DNA from: JAKAGZ01 sp963748105
GTDB lineage: Bacteria > Bacteroidota > Ignavibacteria > Ignavibacteriales > Ignavibacteriaceae
Length of the DNA stretch: 64,000 nt
Direction: 5' to 3'
Assembly (NCBI GenBank): GCA_963748105.1
Contig: CAVVHP010000015.1
Coordinates: 29,847 to 93,846 of the forward strand
Below, in pieces: positions 19,514-28,000 of this stretch. Under the pieces are notes generated by a model, which made no database searches, was not told where the DNA came from, and saw only the letters and a program-made list of their open reading frames with translations. The position numbers and the translations under genes were made by a program. Position 1 is the first letter of the stretch. Every line of letters begins with the position of its first letter.

Positions 19514-19585
19514 GCGGGAAACAGGACTCGAACCTATGACATCGACCTTGGAAAGGTCGCGCTCTACCAACTGAGCTATTCCCGC
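19514..19585 (-). tRNA. tRNA-Gly(TCC)
   Basis: A full cloverleaf is readable on the minus strand: acceptor GCGGGAA pairs with TTCCCGC, D-arm AGCTC/GAGC, anticodon arm CGACC-TTTCCAA-GGTCG with anticodon TCC, and T-arm ATAGG-TTCGAGT-CCTGT with one mismatch. The length is 72 nt and the CCA end is not encoded. Confidence 0.95.
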
Positions 19586-19657
19586 ATATATTTTTCTAAA
19601 TAAAACAAAACAGTGAAAAATTTACCAAAAAATATTTATTAAAAAGTATATTATCAA

Positions 19658-19837
19658 CTAGTCTTTTTCGCAGCAACCGTTTGCCGCTTCCGGAGCTTTT
19701 AACTTAAATAAATTTCTAGAAATTACAAATTTCCATAGTTTATCTGAAAAGCTTATGGGTGCTGAGATACCAGCCTTTTTAAGTTTTTTAAACTTTTTCA
19801 ATAAATAAAACGTAAACCTTAGACGAAACTTTCTCAT
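19658..19837 (-). CDS. Small basic protein, 59 residues, unknown
   Basis: An ATG at 19837 with a good ribosome site (AAAGGTG, 8 nt upstream) opens a 59-residue frame. The protein is very basic (MRKFRLRF..., KKFKKLKKAG), amphipathic, and ends in NGCCEKD, with two adjacent cysteines four residues from the C-terminus. I do not recognise a family. The strong ribosome site, the biased composition and the vicinal cysteine tail argue it is real; the gene-poor setting argues some caution. The cysteine pair could bind metal or a cofactor, but that is a guess. Confidence 0.5.
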   Translation of the reverse strand: MRKFRLRFTFYLLKKFKKLKKAGISAPISFSDKLWKFVISRNLFKLKAPEAANGCCEKD

Positions 19838-20207
19838 AAAACACCTTTATTTAATTATCATATAATTAAAAGTGCAATATTGAAGAGTATTATTAATACT
19901 GATTATTCATCTTTTGTGCCAGTTAATAAATGGTTATAAAAGATGAAAGCAAGAGAAAAGGGAAAGTATTGATGGTTCACTTTGGAACAATGTTAGGTAT
20001 TGGGTCATATCGCTAAATTTGATAAAAACCTGTAGAAATAAGGGGGCTCCAAAATCTTATATATATAAGATGAAATGAATTAATCTTTAGCAAGTTAAAA
20101 TCTAAAATGCCTGAATCAATTAGTTTCCCGCCAGCAGATCTTACAGTTTTATTAAAGACCTAAAAGGTAAGAGTTCAAGGTGATAAAAATACTCAATGGG
20201 TTAAAAA
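19838..20207. other. Gene-free AT-rich stretch
   Basis: I see no convincing gene here. The only clear structure is a perfect 18-bp palindrome of alternating TA type at 20054-20071 (arms ATCTTATAT/ATATAAGAT), just after GGGGGCTCC. A weak plus-strand frame from about 20107 is broken by several stops. Confidence 0.4.
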
Positions 20208-20432
20208 CTAGCTAGAGTGAATTATTAGGGGCAACAAAAAAATTGCTTTAAAATAAAAAGAATTTAATTTCAGTAAAACATAATCGTCTTGGGATTTAAA
20301 GCAATCATCAAAAGTAAATGAAAGAACAAATTTCTTTCCATCTGCCCAAATTTTAACTAAAATCTCGCCAATTATCTTTATCTTTACTCCAATGTTAAGA
20401 AGCAGGATAATATCTGTCCTGAAATTGTGCAC
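20208..20432 (-). pseudogene. Polysaccharide deacetylase (CE4/NodB) remnant
   Basis: The 74-codon frame contains KKFVLSFTFDDCFKSQDDY followed by LKLNSFYFKAIFLLPLI. This matches the N-terminal core of CE4 deacetylases (VLSFTFDDGFKS...LKKYNFKATFFL), which remove acetyl groups from chitin-like sugars or peptidoglycan. The conserved TFDDG has become TFDDC and the frame stops before the metal-binding HxxxH motif and everything after it. Only about a third of a domain remains, so it cannot be an active enzyme. A start at 20432 is not supported by a clear ribosome site. Confidence 0.6.
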
Positions 20433-20662
20433 CTCTTAATTAATTTATCATTTTGAGACGATCCATATAATATTATACCCATTTTCAGGCATTATTAAGC
20501 TAAATGTTTGGAATGGTAATTGTTCATCTAGATGAAATACTCAATAATAATTTTAATAATTAGGCTGATGCTGGGTTTTTATCATTGCATAATTTCTGAT
20601 TAATTTTACTGTTTGGATACCATTCATACACTATAATTAATTACAATATTCAGAGGGCAAAA

Positions 20663-21064
20663 ATGGAAGATTTCAAAAGAACAATATTTGGGGATATCGT
20701 TGTAGAAACCGTAAATCTTACCCGGGCAACTTACAAAGAAGCAGGGATGCTAAAATATATCCTTAATAAAGATATTTTCAATGGATTTAGGAAAATAGTT
20801 ATAGACCTGAGTCAAAGCGAGTTTATTGATTCAACATTTATTGGAGTACTGGTTATTACGTTAAAGGAAATTGGCAAAAAAAGTGGTGAGCTTCGTATTG
20901 TTCAACCGATGTCCATAGCAAACACGATTTTAGAGAAGACAGGAACTTTTGATATTTTCAACGTCTACGATACACTCGAAGAAGCGATAAAAAGTTTTGG
21001 ATATGGGAAAAGCCAGGATTTTCCTAATAGAGATTATGTCTTCCCACTTAAAATTGCTAAATAG
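20663..21064 (+). CDS. STAS domain protein (anti-anti-sigma factor-like)
   Basis: A 133-residue protein with one STAS domain (about 1-112): the core FRKIVIDLSQSEFIDSTFIGVLVITLKEIGKK has the conserved serine in the IDST segment that partner kinases phosphorylate in SpoIIAA/RsbV proteins. The C-terminal 20 residues are an unusual polar tail. No anti-sigma kinase or phosphatase gene is next to it, so its partner must be elsewhere. GAGGGC lies 8 nt before the ATG as a ribosome site. Upstream, 20433-20662 is AT-rich without a gene. Confidence 0.88.
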   Translation: MEDFKRTIFGDIVVETVNLTRATYKEAGMLKYILNKDIFNGFRKIVIDLSQSEFIDSTFIGVLVITLKEIGKKSGELRIVQPMSIANTILEKTGTFDIFNVYDTLEEAIKSFGYGKSQDFPNRDYVFPLKIAK

Positions 21065-21401
21065 GGTTTGTTGCGGCTCTAAAAATAATAAATCAAAAAT
21101 TTATCCCTTGGCTATAATCTATATAATAAAATAGTGCAGGAAAAAGCACGTATAATTTAGCGTCCCGCTTTTCAATCGGGTAGCAACTTATTATAATAAG
21201 CGATTTTTACCCTCTAAATTAATTCCCGGATAAGTACTATCTCTCCTTGTGATCTTACTTCTTTTAATTACTTCAGCTCATGTTTTATACCTATTAATAT
21301 GCTTAAATATCTTTTTCCCTAATCTAAATCTTGATTTCCACAATTTTTATTAAAATAAGTAGCATGAGCTGTAAATAAAAGAGAGTGATTTCTTTAAATT
21401 A

Positions 21402-21430
21402 GAATATCTGGCCTATGGCCGGATATTTTT
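21402..21430 (+). terminator. Rho-independent terminator
   Basis: Hairpin ATATCTGGCC-TAT-GGCCGGATAT followed by TTTTT on the plus strand, 338 nt after the STAS gene. The stretch between (21065-21401) has no clear gene; its only structure is an anticodon-arm-like hairpin near 21162-21181. Confidence 0.75.
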
Positions 21431-21521
21431 GCTCCATAGGTTACACGAATTTAAGGCCTGTTAATTTGTGAATGGTTATTAATTTTATCAAGTTTGATAT
21501 CACTAATAATAGCTTTTACTA

Positions 21522-21536
21522 TTAAGATTATTATAA
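21522..21536. promoter_or_regulatory. PerR-like box upstream of rubrerythrin
   Basis: TTAAGATTATTATAA matches the PerR consensus TTATAATnATTATAA at 12 of the 14 defined positions and ends 19 nt before the rubrerythrin start. Rubrerythrin is a well known PerR-controlled peroxide defence gene in several phyla. AT-rich flanks raise the chance of a random match. Confidence 0.4.
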
Positions 21537-21555
21537 CATAAAGGGGGGAAATAAC

Positions 21556-22056
21556 ATGCCAACTACACAAGAAAATCTTAAGGAAGCATTCGGGGGTGAA
21601 AGCCAGGCCAACCAAAAATATCGCGCATTTGCAAAAAAAGCCGAGCGCGAAGGTTTTACGAACATCGCAAAACTTTTTAATACTGCAGCGGAAGCTGAAA
21701 GAATTCATGCAGAAGGACACATTAATGCTTTGGATAGTGTCGGTTCAACTGTTGAAAATTTAAAAGCAGCAATTGAAGGCGAGACTTATGAGTACAAAGA
21801 AATGTACCCGCCAATGCTGGAACAAGCAGAAAAAGAAAACCACAAAGCAAAAAGAATGTTCAAATATGCAGTCGGAGCTGAAGATGTACATGCACAGCTT
21901 TACAAACTTGCACTGGCTGCGGCAGAAAGCGGTAAGGACCTTGAAGAAACTGAATTTTATCTCTGCCCTGTTTGCGGACATATAGAGTTCGGTAAGCCTG
22001 AAGAAAACTGCCCGATATGTGGCGCAATGGTCTCTAAATTTGAAAAATTGTTTTAA
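21556..22056 (+). CDS. rbr: Rubrerythrin
   Basis: A 166-residue protein with the two classic parts. Residues 1-130 form the ferritin-like diiron domain with ligand helices ending GGESQANQKY, AAEAERIHAEGH, EGETYEYKEMY and VGAEDVHAQLY. Residues 137-166 form a rubredoxin-type iron site, CPVCGH...CPICGA. The enzyme reduces hydrogen peroxide to water in the cytoplasm of anaerobes and microaerophiles, with electrons from a rubredoxin or NADH oxidoreductase. A strong ribosome site (AAGGGGGGAA) precedes the ATG. It is a single-gene unit bounded by terminators at 21402-21430 and 22101-22127. Confidence 0.97.
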   Translation: MPTTQENLKEAFGGESQANQKYRAFAKKAEREGFTNIAKLFNTAAEAERIHAEGHINALDSVGSTVENLKAAIEGETYEYKEMYPPMLEQAEKENHKAKRMFKYAVGAEDVHAQLYKLALAAAESGKDLEETEFYLCPVCGHIEFGKPEENCPICGAMVSKFEKLF

Positions 22057-22100
22057 TTACAGAATTCATATCCAGGTTTAGATTAAATAATCTAAAACAA

Positions 22101-22127
22101 AAAATCCCGGCGCATGCCGGGATTTTT
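22101..22127. terminator. Bidirectional terminator after rubrerythrin
   Basis: Hairpin AAAATCCCGGC-GCAT-GCCGGGATTTT with an A-run before and a T-run after, so it can work on both strands. It lies 45 nt downstream of rubrerythrin. Confidence 0.85.
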
Positions 22128-22134
22128 ATTGCAA

Positions 22135-22220
22135 GCTCCACCAACGGAACGAAGGTAGGACTTAATTTATAGAGCTCTCTAAATGTAACGTAGATTATCT
22201 ACTAATTTAGAATAAAATTG
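22135..22220 (-). pseudogene. tRNA-like relic A
   Basis: Read on the minus strand, the sequence keeps tRNA landmarks: TAGTAGAT where TTGGTAGAGC is expected, an anticodon-arm-like TCTAC-GTTACAT-TTAGA (loop with TAC, as in tRNA-Val), a T-loop-like TTCGTTC at 22147-22153 and a 3' acceptor-like GTGGAGC. The 5' acceptor does not pair and the stems hold mismatches. Relic B at 24884-24965 has the same arrangement, the same about 19-nt variable region and the same GTGGAGC end. Confidence 0.45.
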
Positions 22221-22314
22221 TGTAGTTAGAGCCCATTAATAAAATTTTTTTGAAACTCACACCCGAAAAAATAGTGATTTTAAGAAACTACCCATATAAA
22301 TTTGTTTGTGCTTT

Positions 22315-22386
22315 AATCTACTCGTGGGTTATAAGGTCAAACATTTATTCCGGATTATTATACCATCCCCAGATGCGAAGAATCCA
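22315..22386 (-). pseudogene. Remnant of a paralogue of the 22560-23098 lipoprotein
   Basis: The minus strand reads WGWYNNPE, stop, MFDLITHE, close to the end of the intact neighbour (WVWYNNPDGMFSKYNPRV). The DNA also matches: GGTATAATAA, then ATGTTT, then TATAACCCACG and GTA in the same order and spacing. Stops and frame changes show it is dead. It appears to be the tail of an earlier tandem copy. Confidence 0.6.
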
Positions 22387-22512
22387 GCAGAAATATTCTA
22401 TTTGGTTGGGTTTAACAGTCAATCAAACTTTTCATGAGTTTTTAAAAGATGTGAGGGTAAGTCAACCAGAATATAATAATAGAGTGTACTAAAAAATTTT
22501 AAGAGTAAAAAT

Positions 22513-22538
22513 AAAAAAGCCCTCTTTCCTGAGGGCTT
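22513..22538 (-). terminator. Terminator of the 22560 lipoprotein gene
   Basis: On the minus strand AAGCCCTC-AGGAAA-GAGGGCTT is followed by a T-run, 22 nt after the stop codon of the lipoprotein gene. Confidence 0.85.
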
Positions 22539-22559
22539 AAACAATAAGTGTATTGCTGC

Positions 22560-23098
22560 TTATGGATGATTAACATCGGCCTCATCAACATGTACACGTG
22601 GGTTATACTTGCTAAACATCCCATCGGGGTTATTATACCAAACCCAGGCATGGCATTCCCACTTATCAATATCTCCATCATATTCCCACACGTCATCATT
22701 ACCAGCGAACCCTTCGGGTGCTTGTCCTTACTGGGGACTGCATATTCAACAGCAACTAGTCTCATTTTACCGTTCACAGAGTTTTTTGAATAAACGAGCA
22801 GTGCTGGTTTTCCCGGATCGAATGCATCCCAATTTGAAACATTCAATAAATGATAGCCCATATTTTGAACTACAACATTGATGTCTACATAACCATCTTC
22901 TATTGCATTTTCTATATCATGGTATTTGGCTGTTGAAGCTCTTGCTAGAGCTAATTCTTTATGCAATTCAGAACTACCTTTGCTTAAATTTCCTATATCA
23001 TTACTCTGATTAGAAACAGGATTATCCGCCAGCTTATTTGAATTGCATCCTAACATTAAGAATGCAATTAATATCAAAGAGAAAAAGATATTTTTCAT
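22560..23098 (-). CDS. Conserved lipoprotein, unknown function (one frameshift)
   Basis: The signal peptide ends LMLGC. The mature part begins low-complexity (NSNKLADNPVSNQSN), then a domain with ASTAKYHDIENAIEDGYVDI, DPGKPALLVYS, RLVAVEYAVP and, after the break, HPEGFAGNDDVWEYDGD, KWECHAWVWYNNPDGMF and YNPRVHVDE. I recall this pattern in uncharacterised secreted proteins of soil and sediment bacteria but cannot name a function. A one-base deletion near 22714-22720 breaks the frame; restoring it gives 179 residues. Several His, Trp and acidic residues near the C-terminus suggest metal or small-ligand binding. It has a GGGAGG ribosome site, its own terminator, and lies 194 nt downstream of the DUF4242-AraC regulator, a likely controller. 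Confidence 0.75.
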
Positions 23099-23175
23099 TA
23101 TAACCTCCCTTATTTGGTTATTGAATTTAATGATTACGGTGTAAGAGGAATATGATCGGAATTAGGCTTAAGCTC

Positions 23176-23195
23176 TTGTATTAATGATAATACAA
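23176..23195. promoter_or_regulatory. Perfect inverted repeat between regulator and lipoprotein
   Basis: TTGTATTA-ATGA-TAATACAA, two perfect 8-bp arms with a 4-nt spacer, about 78 nt upstream of the lipoprotein start. No T-run follows, so it fits an operator better than a terminator. Which protein binds is unknown; the adjacent AraC-type regulator is the first candidate. Confidence 0.4.
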
Positions 23196-23292
23196 ATTTG
23201 AAAAGAGGTCTCCCACATTTAATTCAAATGATAGCACATTTATTGCATTTTTAATTGTAGGAGGATAATCAGTAGTGAATGGCAAGTTAGAA

Positions 23293-24405
23293 CTATATTA
23301 TCGCATTGGCATAATCTGAAGGAAGGATGCCAAATTTTTTATTAAAACATTTTGAAAAATACGATGGATTATTAAAACCCGATTCATACGCAATTTCAGA
23401 AATGCTGCCTTTTTGTGATTCAATTAATTTTAGAGCGTTTTTTAATCTAATCTCTCTTATAAAATTATTTGGTGAATATCCTGTTAAATATATTATTTTT
23501 CTATACAATTGTGCTCTACTTATACCGAATTGCTCTACCATACTATTTATGTTCAACTCGTCTTCGTTCCAATGTTTTTCAAAAGTTTCAAAAAGCTGAT
23601 TTAAGAAATTTTCATAGTGTGAACTTAAGACTTTTATCAAACTATTTTTAATCTCAGTTTTATATTTGATTTCATTGAAAGATTTTCCTAATGATGAGGA
23701 TATAATAATTTGATTTTGTCCGGCAATATATCCTAATCTTTTTGCCAAATTAATAACATCTCCAAATAAATTGTCACTTTTTGTAACCGGAGCACCAAAG
23801 TTCAATCCAATTGAAACACCAAATTTTATGTCTTCTTCTGATAGCTTAGTGAATTTATTTTGAATGTCTAAAGCACTATTTATTCCATTTTCTTCTGATA
23901 AAAATGATGTTAAAATATTGTTGTTTTCCCATGATATTAGGTTGCCTTCAAATATCAAAAAGGATCTTTTAATTATTTCTTTTTGCAGACTTAATAAATC
24001 TGCAGATTTACTTTTATTAATTTGTAGTTTTAATAATAAAGGATTAACAATTTCCAAATACATAATTGTCCGGTGAGCTGTTTCATTAATATATCCATCA
24101 AACACAGGAATTCTTTCTGAACGGGCTATATCGGCAATTTTACCCAAGAAAAATTCTACATCATTGAGTTCGACTTTTATTATTTGTGAAGGAGTTTTCC
24201 CATGCGATTTGTTATGCAAATTAATTACAGATTCTTTATCCGGGGCTTCAAACACACAGAAACCTGTATTATTTGGAATGTCGTGCCAGAAGTAAACAAA
24301 TTTACAATGAAAATCATCCTGTAAAACAAAATCCCTTTGATGATCAGCAGCCACGTCTTCTGCTGTTGCCCCTGTTGTATCATGTATATCCATAAAAATT
24401 GGCAT
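23293..24405 (-). CDS. DUF4242 - cyclase-like - AraC fusion regulator
   Basis: A 370-residue protein with three domains. Residues 1-85 are a DUF4242 domain (MPIFMDIHD, VAADHQRDF, FCVFEAPDKESVINLHNKSHG), the family of the nickel-responsive SCO4226 protein, with the conserved histidines retained. Residues 110-245 look like a class III adenylate/guanylate cyclase homology domain (RTIMYLEIVN, VSIGLNFGAPVTKSDNLFGDVINLAKRL), but the metal-binding aspartates are replaced (LEI, NN), so catalysis is unlikely. Residues 265-370 are an AraC-type double helix-turn-helix (FGISRAQLYRKIIYLTGYSPNNFIREIRL; SEIAYESGFNNPSYFSKCFNKKFG). It has an AAGGTGG ribosome site. It is probably a metal- or small-molecule-sensing transcription factor acting on the downstream lipoprotein. 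Confidence 0.85.
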   Translation of the reverse strand: MPIFMDIHDTTGATAEDVAADHQRDFVLQDDFHCKFVYFWHDIPNNTGFCVFEAPDKESVINLHNKSHGKTPSQIIKVELNDVEFFLGKIADIARSERIPVFDGYINETAHRTIMYLEIVNPLLLKLQINKSKSADLLSLQKEIIKRSFLIFEGNLISWENNNILTSFLSEENGINSALDIQNKFTKLSEEDIKFGVSIGLNFGAPVTKSDNLFGDVINLAKRLGYIAGQNQIIISSSLGKSFNEIKYKTEIKNSLIKVLSSHYENFLNQLFETFEKHWNEDELNINSMVEQFGISRAQLYRKIIYLTGYSPNNFIREIRLKNALKLIESQKGSISEIAYESGFNNPSYFSKCFNKKFGILPSDYANAII

Positions 24406-24584
24406 TTCGCCACCTTTTTTATGGTTAATGTATATGATTTATTTCGCTTTTTGCAATAGGGATGAAACTAGGCCACTGGTAAAAAAGTAATTCGAGGATT
24501 CCCTTGTAATTTCAATTTATAAATTTAATCATTTTTTGTCAAGAAAATTCGGAACCGTACTTTTAATTTTATTTTTGTGATAAA

Positions 24585-24735
24585 AGCTATGTTGGAATGA
24601 TTAAGTTTTGCGGCAGCTTTTGCTTCAATTTCAAACCTTGCTTTTACTTCAGAATCGGCAGAGATGTGATGTGGAGAAACTTCTGCGCAACCTTGCGTCC
24701 TAGTTTTGTGTCTTCGGCAAGATAGACCACGCTAA
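24585..24735 (-). pseudogene. Serine/threonine protein kinase remnant
   Basis: Minus-strand frames read VVYLAEDTKLGRKVAQKFL, a stop and a frame change, then SEVKARFEIEAKAAAKLNHSNI. Together this is the N-lobe of a Hanks-type bacterial kinase: the end of the glycine loop, the AxK lysine strand (VAQK for VALK) and helix C (EIEAKAAAKLNHPNI). The glycine-rich loop before it is already scrambled and nothing of the C-lobe remains. It is a small fragment of a once larger gene. The rest of 24406-25078 contains only relic B and terminators. Confidence 0.65.
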
Positions 24736-24850
24736 CCAGTAAACATTCAACTACAATAAATCAAATTATTATTTTTATACACCGCTAAAAATAAAATAAC
24801 AGTCCGTGGGTTCTAAACTCTAAATGTTCTGAATCTAATAAAGGGTTAAT

Positions 24851-24874
24851 AAAAAAGCCCTGAAAATCAGGGCT
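24851..24874 (-). terminator. Terminator, copy of the tRNA-Asn terminator
   Basis: On the minus strand AGCCCTGA-TTT-TCAGGGCT is followed by TTTTTT. It is nearly identical to the tRNA-Asn terminator at 28820-28843. The similarity extends about 45 nt further, so 24803-24888 and 28772-28857 form one repeated unit. Confidence 0.8.
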
Positions 24875-24883
24875 AAAACAGTC

Positions 24884-24965
24884 GCTCCACCTAATGGACG
24901 AAATTAGAAACTATTTTATTGAAAATCCTAAATGTAAGTTAGGTGATCTATCAGATTAAATAGCA
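24884..24965 (-). pseudogene. tRNA-like relic B
   Basis: Minus-strand reading: TAGATCACC where TAGAGCACC is expected, anticodon arm CCTAA-CTTACAT-TTAGG (5-bp stem, 7-nt loop, TAC as in tRNA-Val) at 24927-24943, a 19-nt variable region able to form ATTTT/AAAAT, T-arm CTAAT-TTCGTCC-ATTAG at 24891-24907 and acceptor-like GTGGAGC at 24884-24890. No matching 5' acceptor strand (GCTCCAC) is found, so it is unlikely to be charged. Immediately followed by a tRNA-style terminator. Confidence 0.5.
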
Positions 24966-25046
24966 AGATTCAATGAATAACCGTCTAACAATGATATGTT
25001 AGAATAGACTTAAGCACATTCTTGAAAATTGCTATTTAAAATTTTT

Positions 25047-25071
25047 TAAAAAACCGGGAATGACCCCGGCT
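25047..25071 (-). terminator. Terminator of the giant T9SS protein gene
   Basis: On the minus strand CCGGG-GTCATT-CCCGG is followed by a T-run, starting 8 nt after the stop codon of the 1082-residue gene. Confidence 0.8.
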
Positions 25072-25078
25072 TAAATTA

Positions 25079-28000
25079 TTATTTCAATAATATCATCTTT
25101 TTAGTTTGAAAGAAATTACCTGCATGGATCTGATAAAAATAAATACCACTTGCAAGATTTGATGCATTAAATAGTACCTGGTGTTTTCCAGGGGACTGGA
25201 CTTTGTTTATTAATTCTCTCACTTGCCTTCCCAAAATATCATAAACTGTAATATTGACAAGATTAGTATTCGGAATTGAATATTCTATCGTTGTTGTTGG
25301 ATTGAAGGGGTTTGGGTATGATTGATAAAGGATATAATTTTTTGGAACAACATTAGCCGTGGTGGCTAATCCAGTAACTTGTGACGGTATCCCTAAAACA
25401 GCAAACCCTTTATTATTTTCTTCGTGAATTTCTTTAATCAAATTTTGCGGATCCAATACCGCGTAAATTCTCGGATACTGCTGTAATCCCGGGGGCACGA
25501 TCCATTTCATTGTTGCGTCTGTCCAGCCACGCTCTTTGATAAATGATGTTGTAGTGGTGGAATCAACCCCATTAATACCGGTTATAACAGTACCACCTGA
25601 ATCCGGGTCACCAATGTAAAATTTTACCGTGACTTGTGCGGGGGTATCCAACAGGCTAAAGTTCCTTACCCTGGCAGTGATACTAACAGTATCTCCAGTC
25701 TGAGGTGAATAATTGTTGAAAAATATATCAGTTGTTTGATAGCGCTTGGCGTTTTCCGTTAATAATATACCTTTTTGCAGATCATAAAACCACGGGAGAA
25801 TAAAAGTTGGATCAGAATATTTTCCATACTCAAGCTGCCACCAACTTTGAGGTTGGCCGGGTGGAGCTATGACAGGATCTACTGCATAATTGATGACAAT
25901 TGCTCCATCTTTGGAACGGTATGCGTAAGGAAAAACCGTGTATGCTGCAACATTACCCAAACTATCAACTAAAGTTCCAAAAGTTGCCCGTAGATCGAAA
26001 CCGCTCATAATTGTTGTAGTAGTTGTGGTGAAATGAGCATTATTGCCGACGCTTGAAAATGCGGGTGCCCCAAAGTTGTAGTTTATATCCCATCCACTAT
26101 TCCATGTGGTGTCAAGGGAAGACTGGTCATACTTTGAATAGTCTAAATCCCACTTGGAACCGCTTTGACCAGAGATAGGTAATCCCTGGCTCTGTGTTAA
26201 TGAGACTATACTTGAATCGATGTCAGGATTATTCATTGCGCTATCAGACGGGAAATAGGAAAGAATGTTACCTACTTGATGGTTGGGAATGTAAAAATTG
26301 GTAGCATAAGTTTTACTCGGAAACCATGCTCCTACTGTCTTAATTGGAGAGGTAAAATTAATGTAATTAACAATTGAGGTGGTATCGTTTCCAATGTAGA
26401 CAGGATAAGTCCAAATATCATATGAGGATGTCGTTGCATATATCTGATCATCCCCTTTAGCTGTTACTCCTATATCCAGCAATGTTTTTTGTGTTGTAGA
26501 AGTATCAATTGAATAAGAATGGCCCCAGGTTTCTTCAACTTTTATTTCAAAATTTGTGGCAATACTTGCAGAGACTGATGCACCGACTCCCAGAGGTTCA
26601 GCAGCCACTTGTATAGTTTCACCAACATTCCCGGATAAATTGATTCCTGCAGCATCTGAAACATCCTTATGTGTATGAGATTTCAACTCAGTAGAACTCG
26701 ATTGTTGCGTTTCATAAGTTGAGTAGAAACTGGGTGTATTTCCACTAAAACTATCGCTTAGATCATACTTAATACCATTAAGCATATCGAAATGAATAGG
26801 GGGCGTATTTAATACCACAAGGGGTTGTACTATGTTGTTTTCAACTGTATGATTCGGCCGTCCAATTGTTAATCTTGTTCCGTCGAAATTTCCAAGTGCC
26901 AGCGCATAGGTATAATAACTGTTTGCTCCGTTATCCGTTGAAGTATCTGTCTCAATTGTCGCGAATATAGAATGTGAGGCTAAATTCTGTGATATACTAT
27001 AAACAGTCAATCCTATCCAATGATTAGACCCGTTACCATAAATATCCTTTTCAATTACAATATCATCGCTGCCATCGTAATTTAAGTCCCCGATTTTCAA
27101 AAAGTCGAAACTCAGTAGTTCATCTTCCGCACCGCTGGAAAGTCCATTCAATGACAAACGATATGTAAGATTTAAAAAGTCATCAGTTGAATAAACATAA
27201 ATGGTTCCGTTCAAATCATAAACCAATTCGTCGCGGGCATCGCCATTGAGATCTCCCGAGGCAATGCTAAAATCATTTATAGAACCACTAGTACCTATTT
27301 GAACAGAATCACGCGTTGAAGGATCATATGTTAACATACTCAAATCAGGAGTTGCCTCTAACATATACAGGAAGATATATGCGTTGTTTCCCCCCTGCTC
27401 ATTTGCTGCACAAACAATTCCGACCTGATTTTCTCCGTTTTTCTTAAATTGCCCCACTGTAATTCCAAAATTAGGTGCCTGTATTGAATAATTTGTCGGC
27501 TCCTCGAAAATAATACTACGTGCTTTGGGGAGAATGGAAGAACCGGATATATCATAAACTTTGGTATATAGGGCCCACTTATTGAGACCATTATAATTCT
27601 GTTTTATCCAGTCCAAAACAATTTCATCTTTGCCGTCTCCGTTTAGATCGCCTGTTGTAATAGAGAACCTGGCAAGATCGATAGGCGATGGCAGTAGCTT
27701 TTCGTCATTAATTGCAGCTATCAAATGAGGAACTAAATTACTATCCACATTGTAAACTTGAAGATGGATTGTAGAGTCTGCACCCTGGAAGGCTAGAACA
27801 AACTGGTCCTTCCCAATCCCCAGGAAATCTCCGGTTCTTACATAAATTCTACCTCTTTGTTGTGCTCCGGATGCAACAACAGGACCAGGAATAGTTAACT
27901 CACTCGACTCCGACCAGGCATTTGCTGTGGTATCAAAATGAGGAATCATTAATTGTATGCTTTGGCCCGGTCCCTCCCAAGCGGCCACTACGTTTTCGTA

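Noticed and set aside
20107..20255. Plus-strand frame beginning MPESISFPPADL with several stops
   Set aside because: It has three in-frame stops in under 50 codons and I recognise no family; it overlaps the CE4 remnant on the other strand.
21161..21183. tRNA-Glu-like hairpin with TTC in the loop
   Set aside because: Only an anticodon-arm-like hairpin is present. No D-arm, T-arm or acceptor could be found in the right places.
22250..22492. Plus-strand 80-residue reading with TTG start
   Set aside because: It lies antisense to the decayed lipoprotein copy; the minus strand explains the sequence better.
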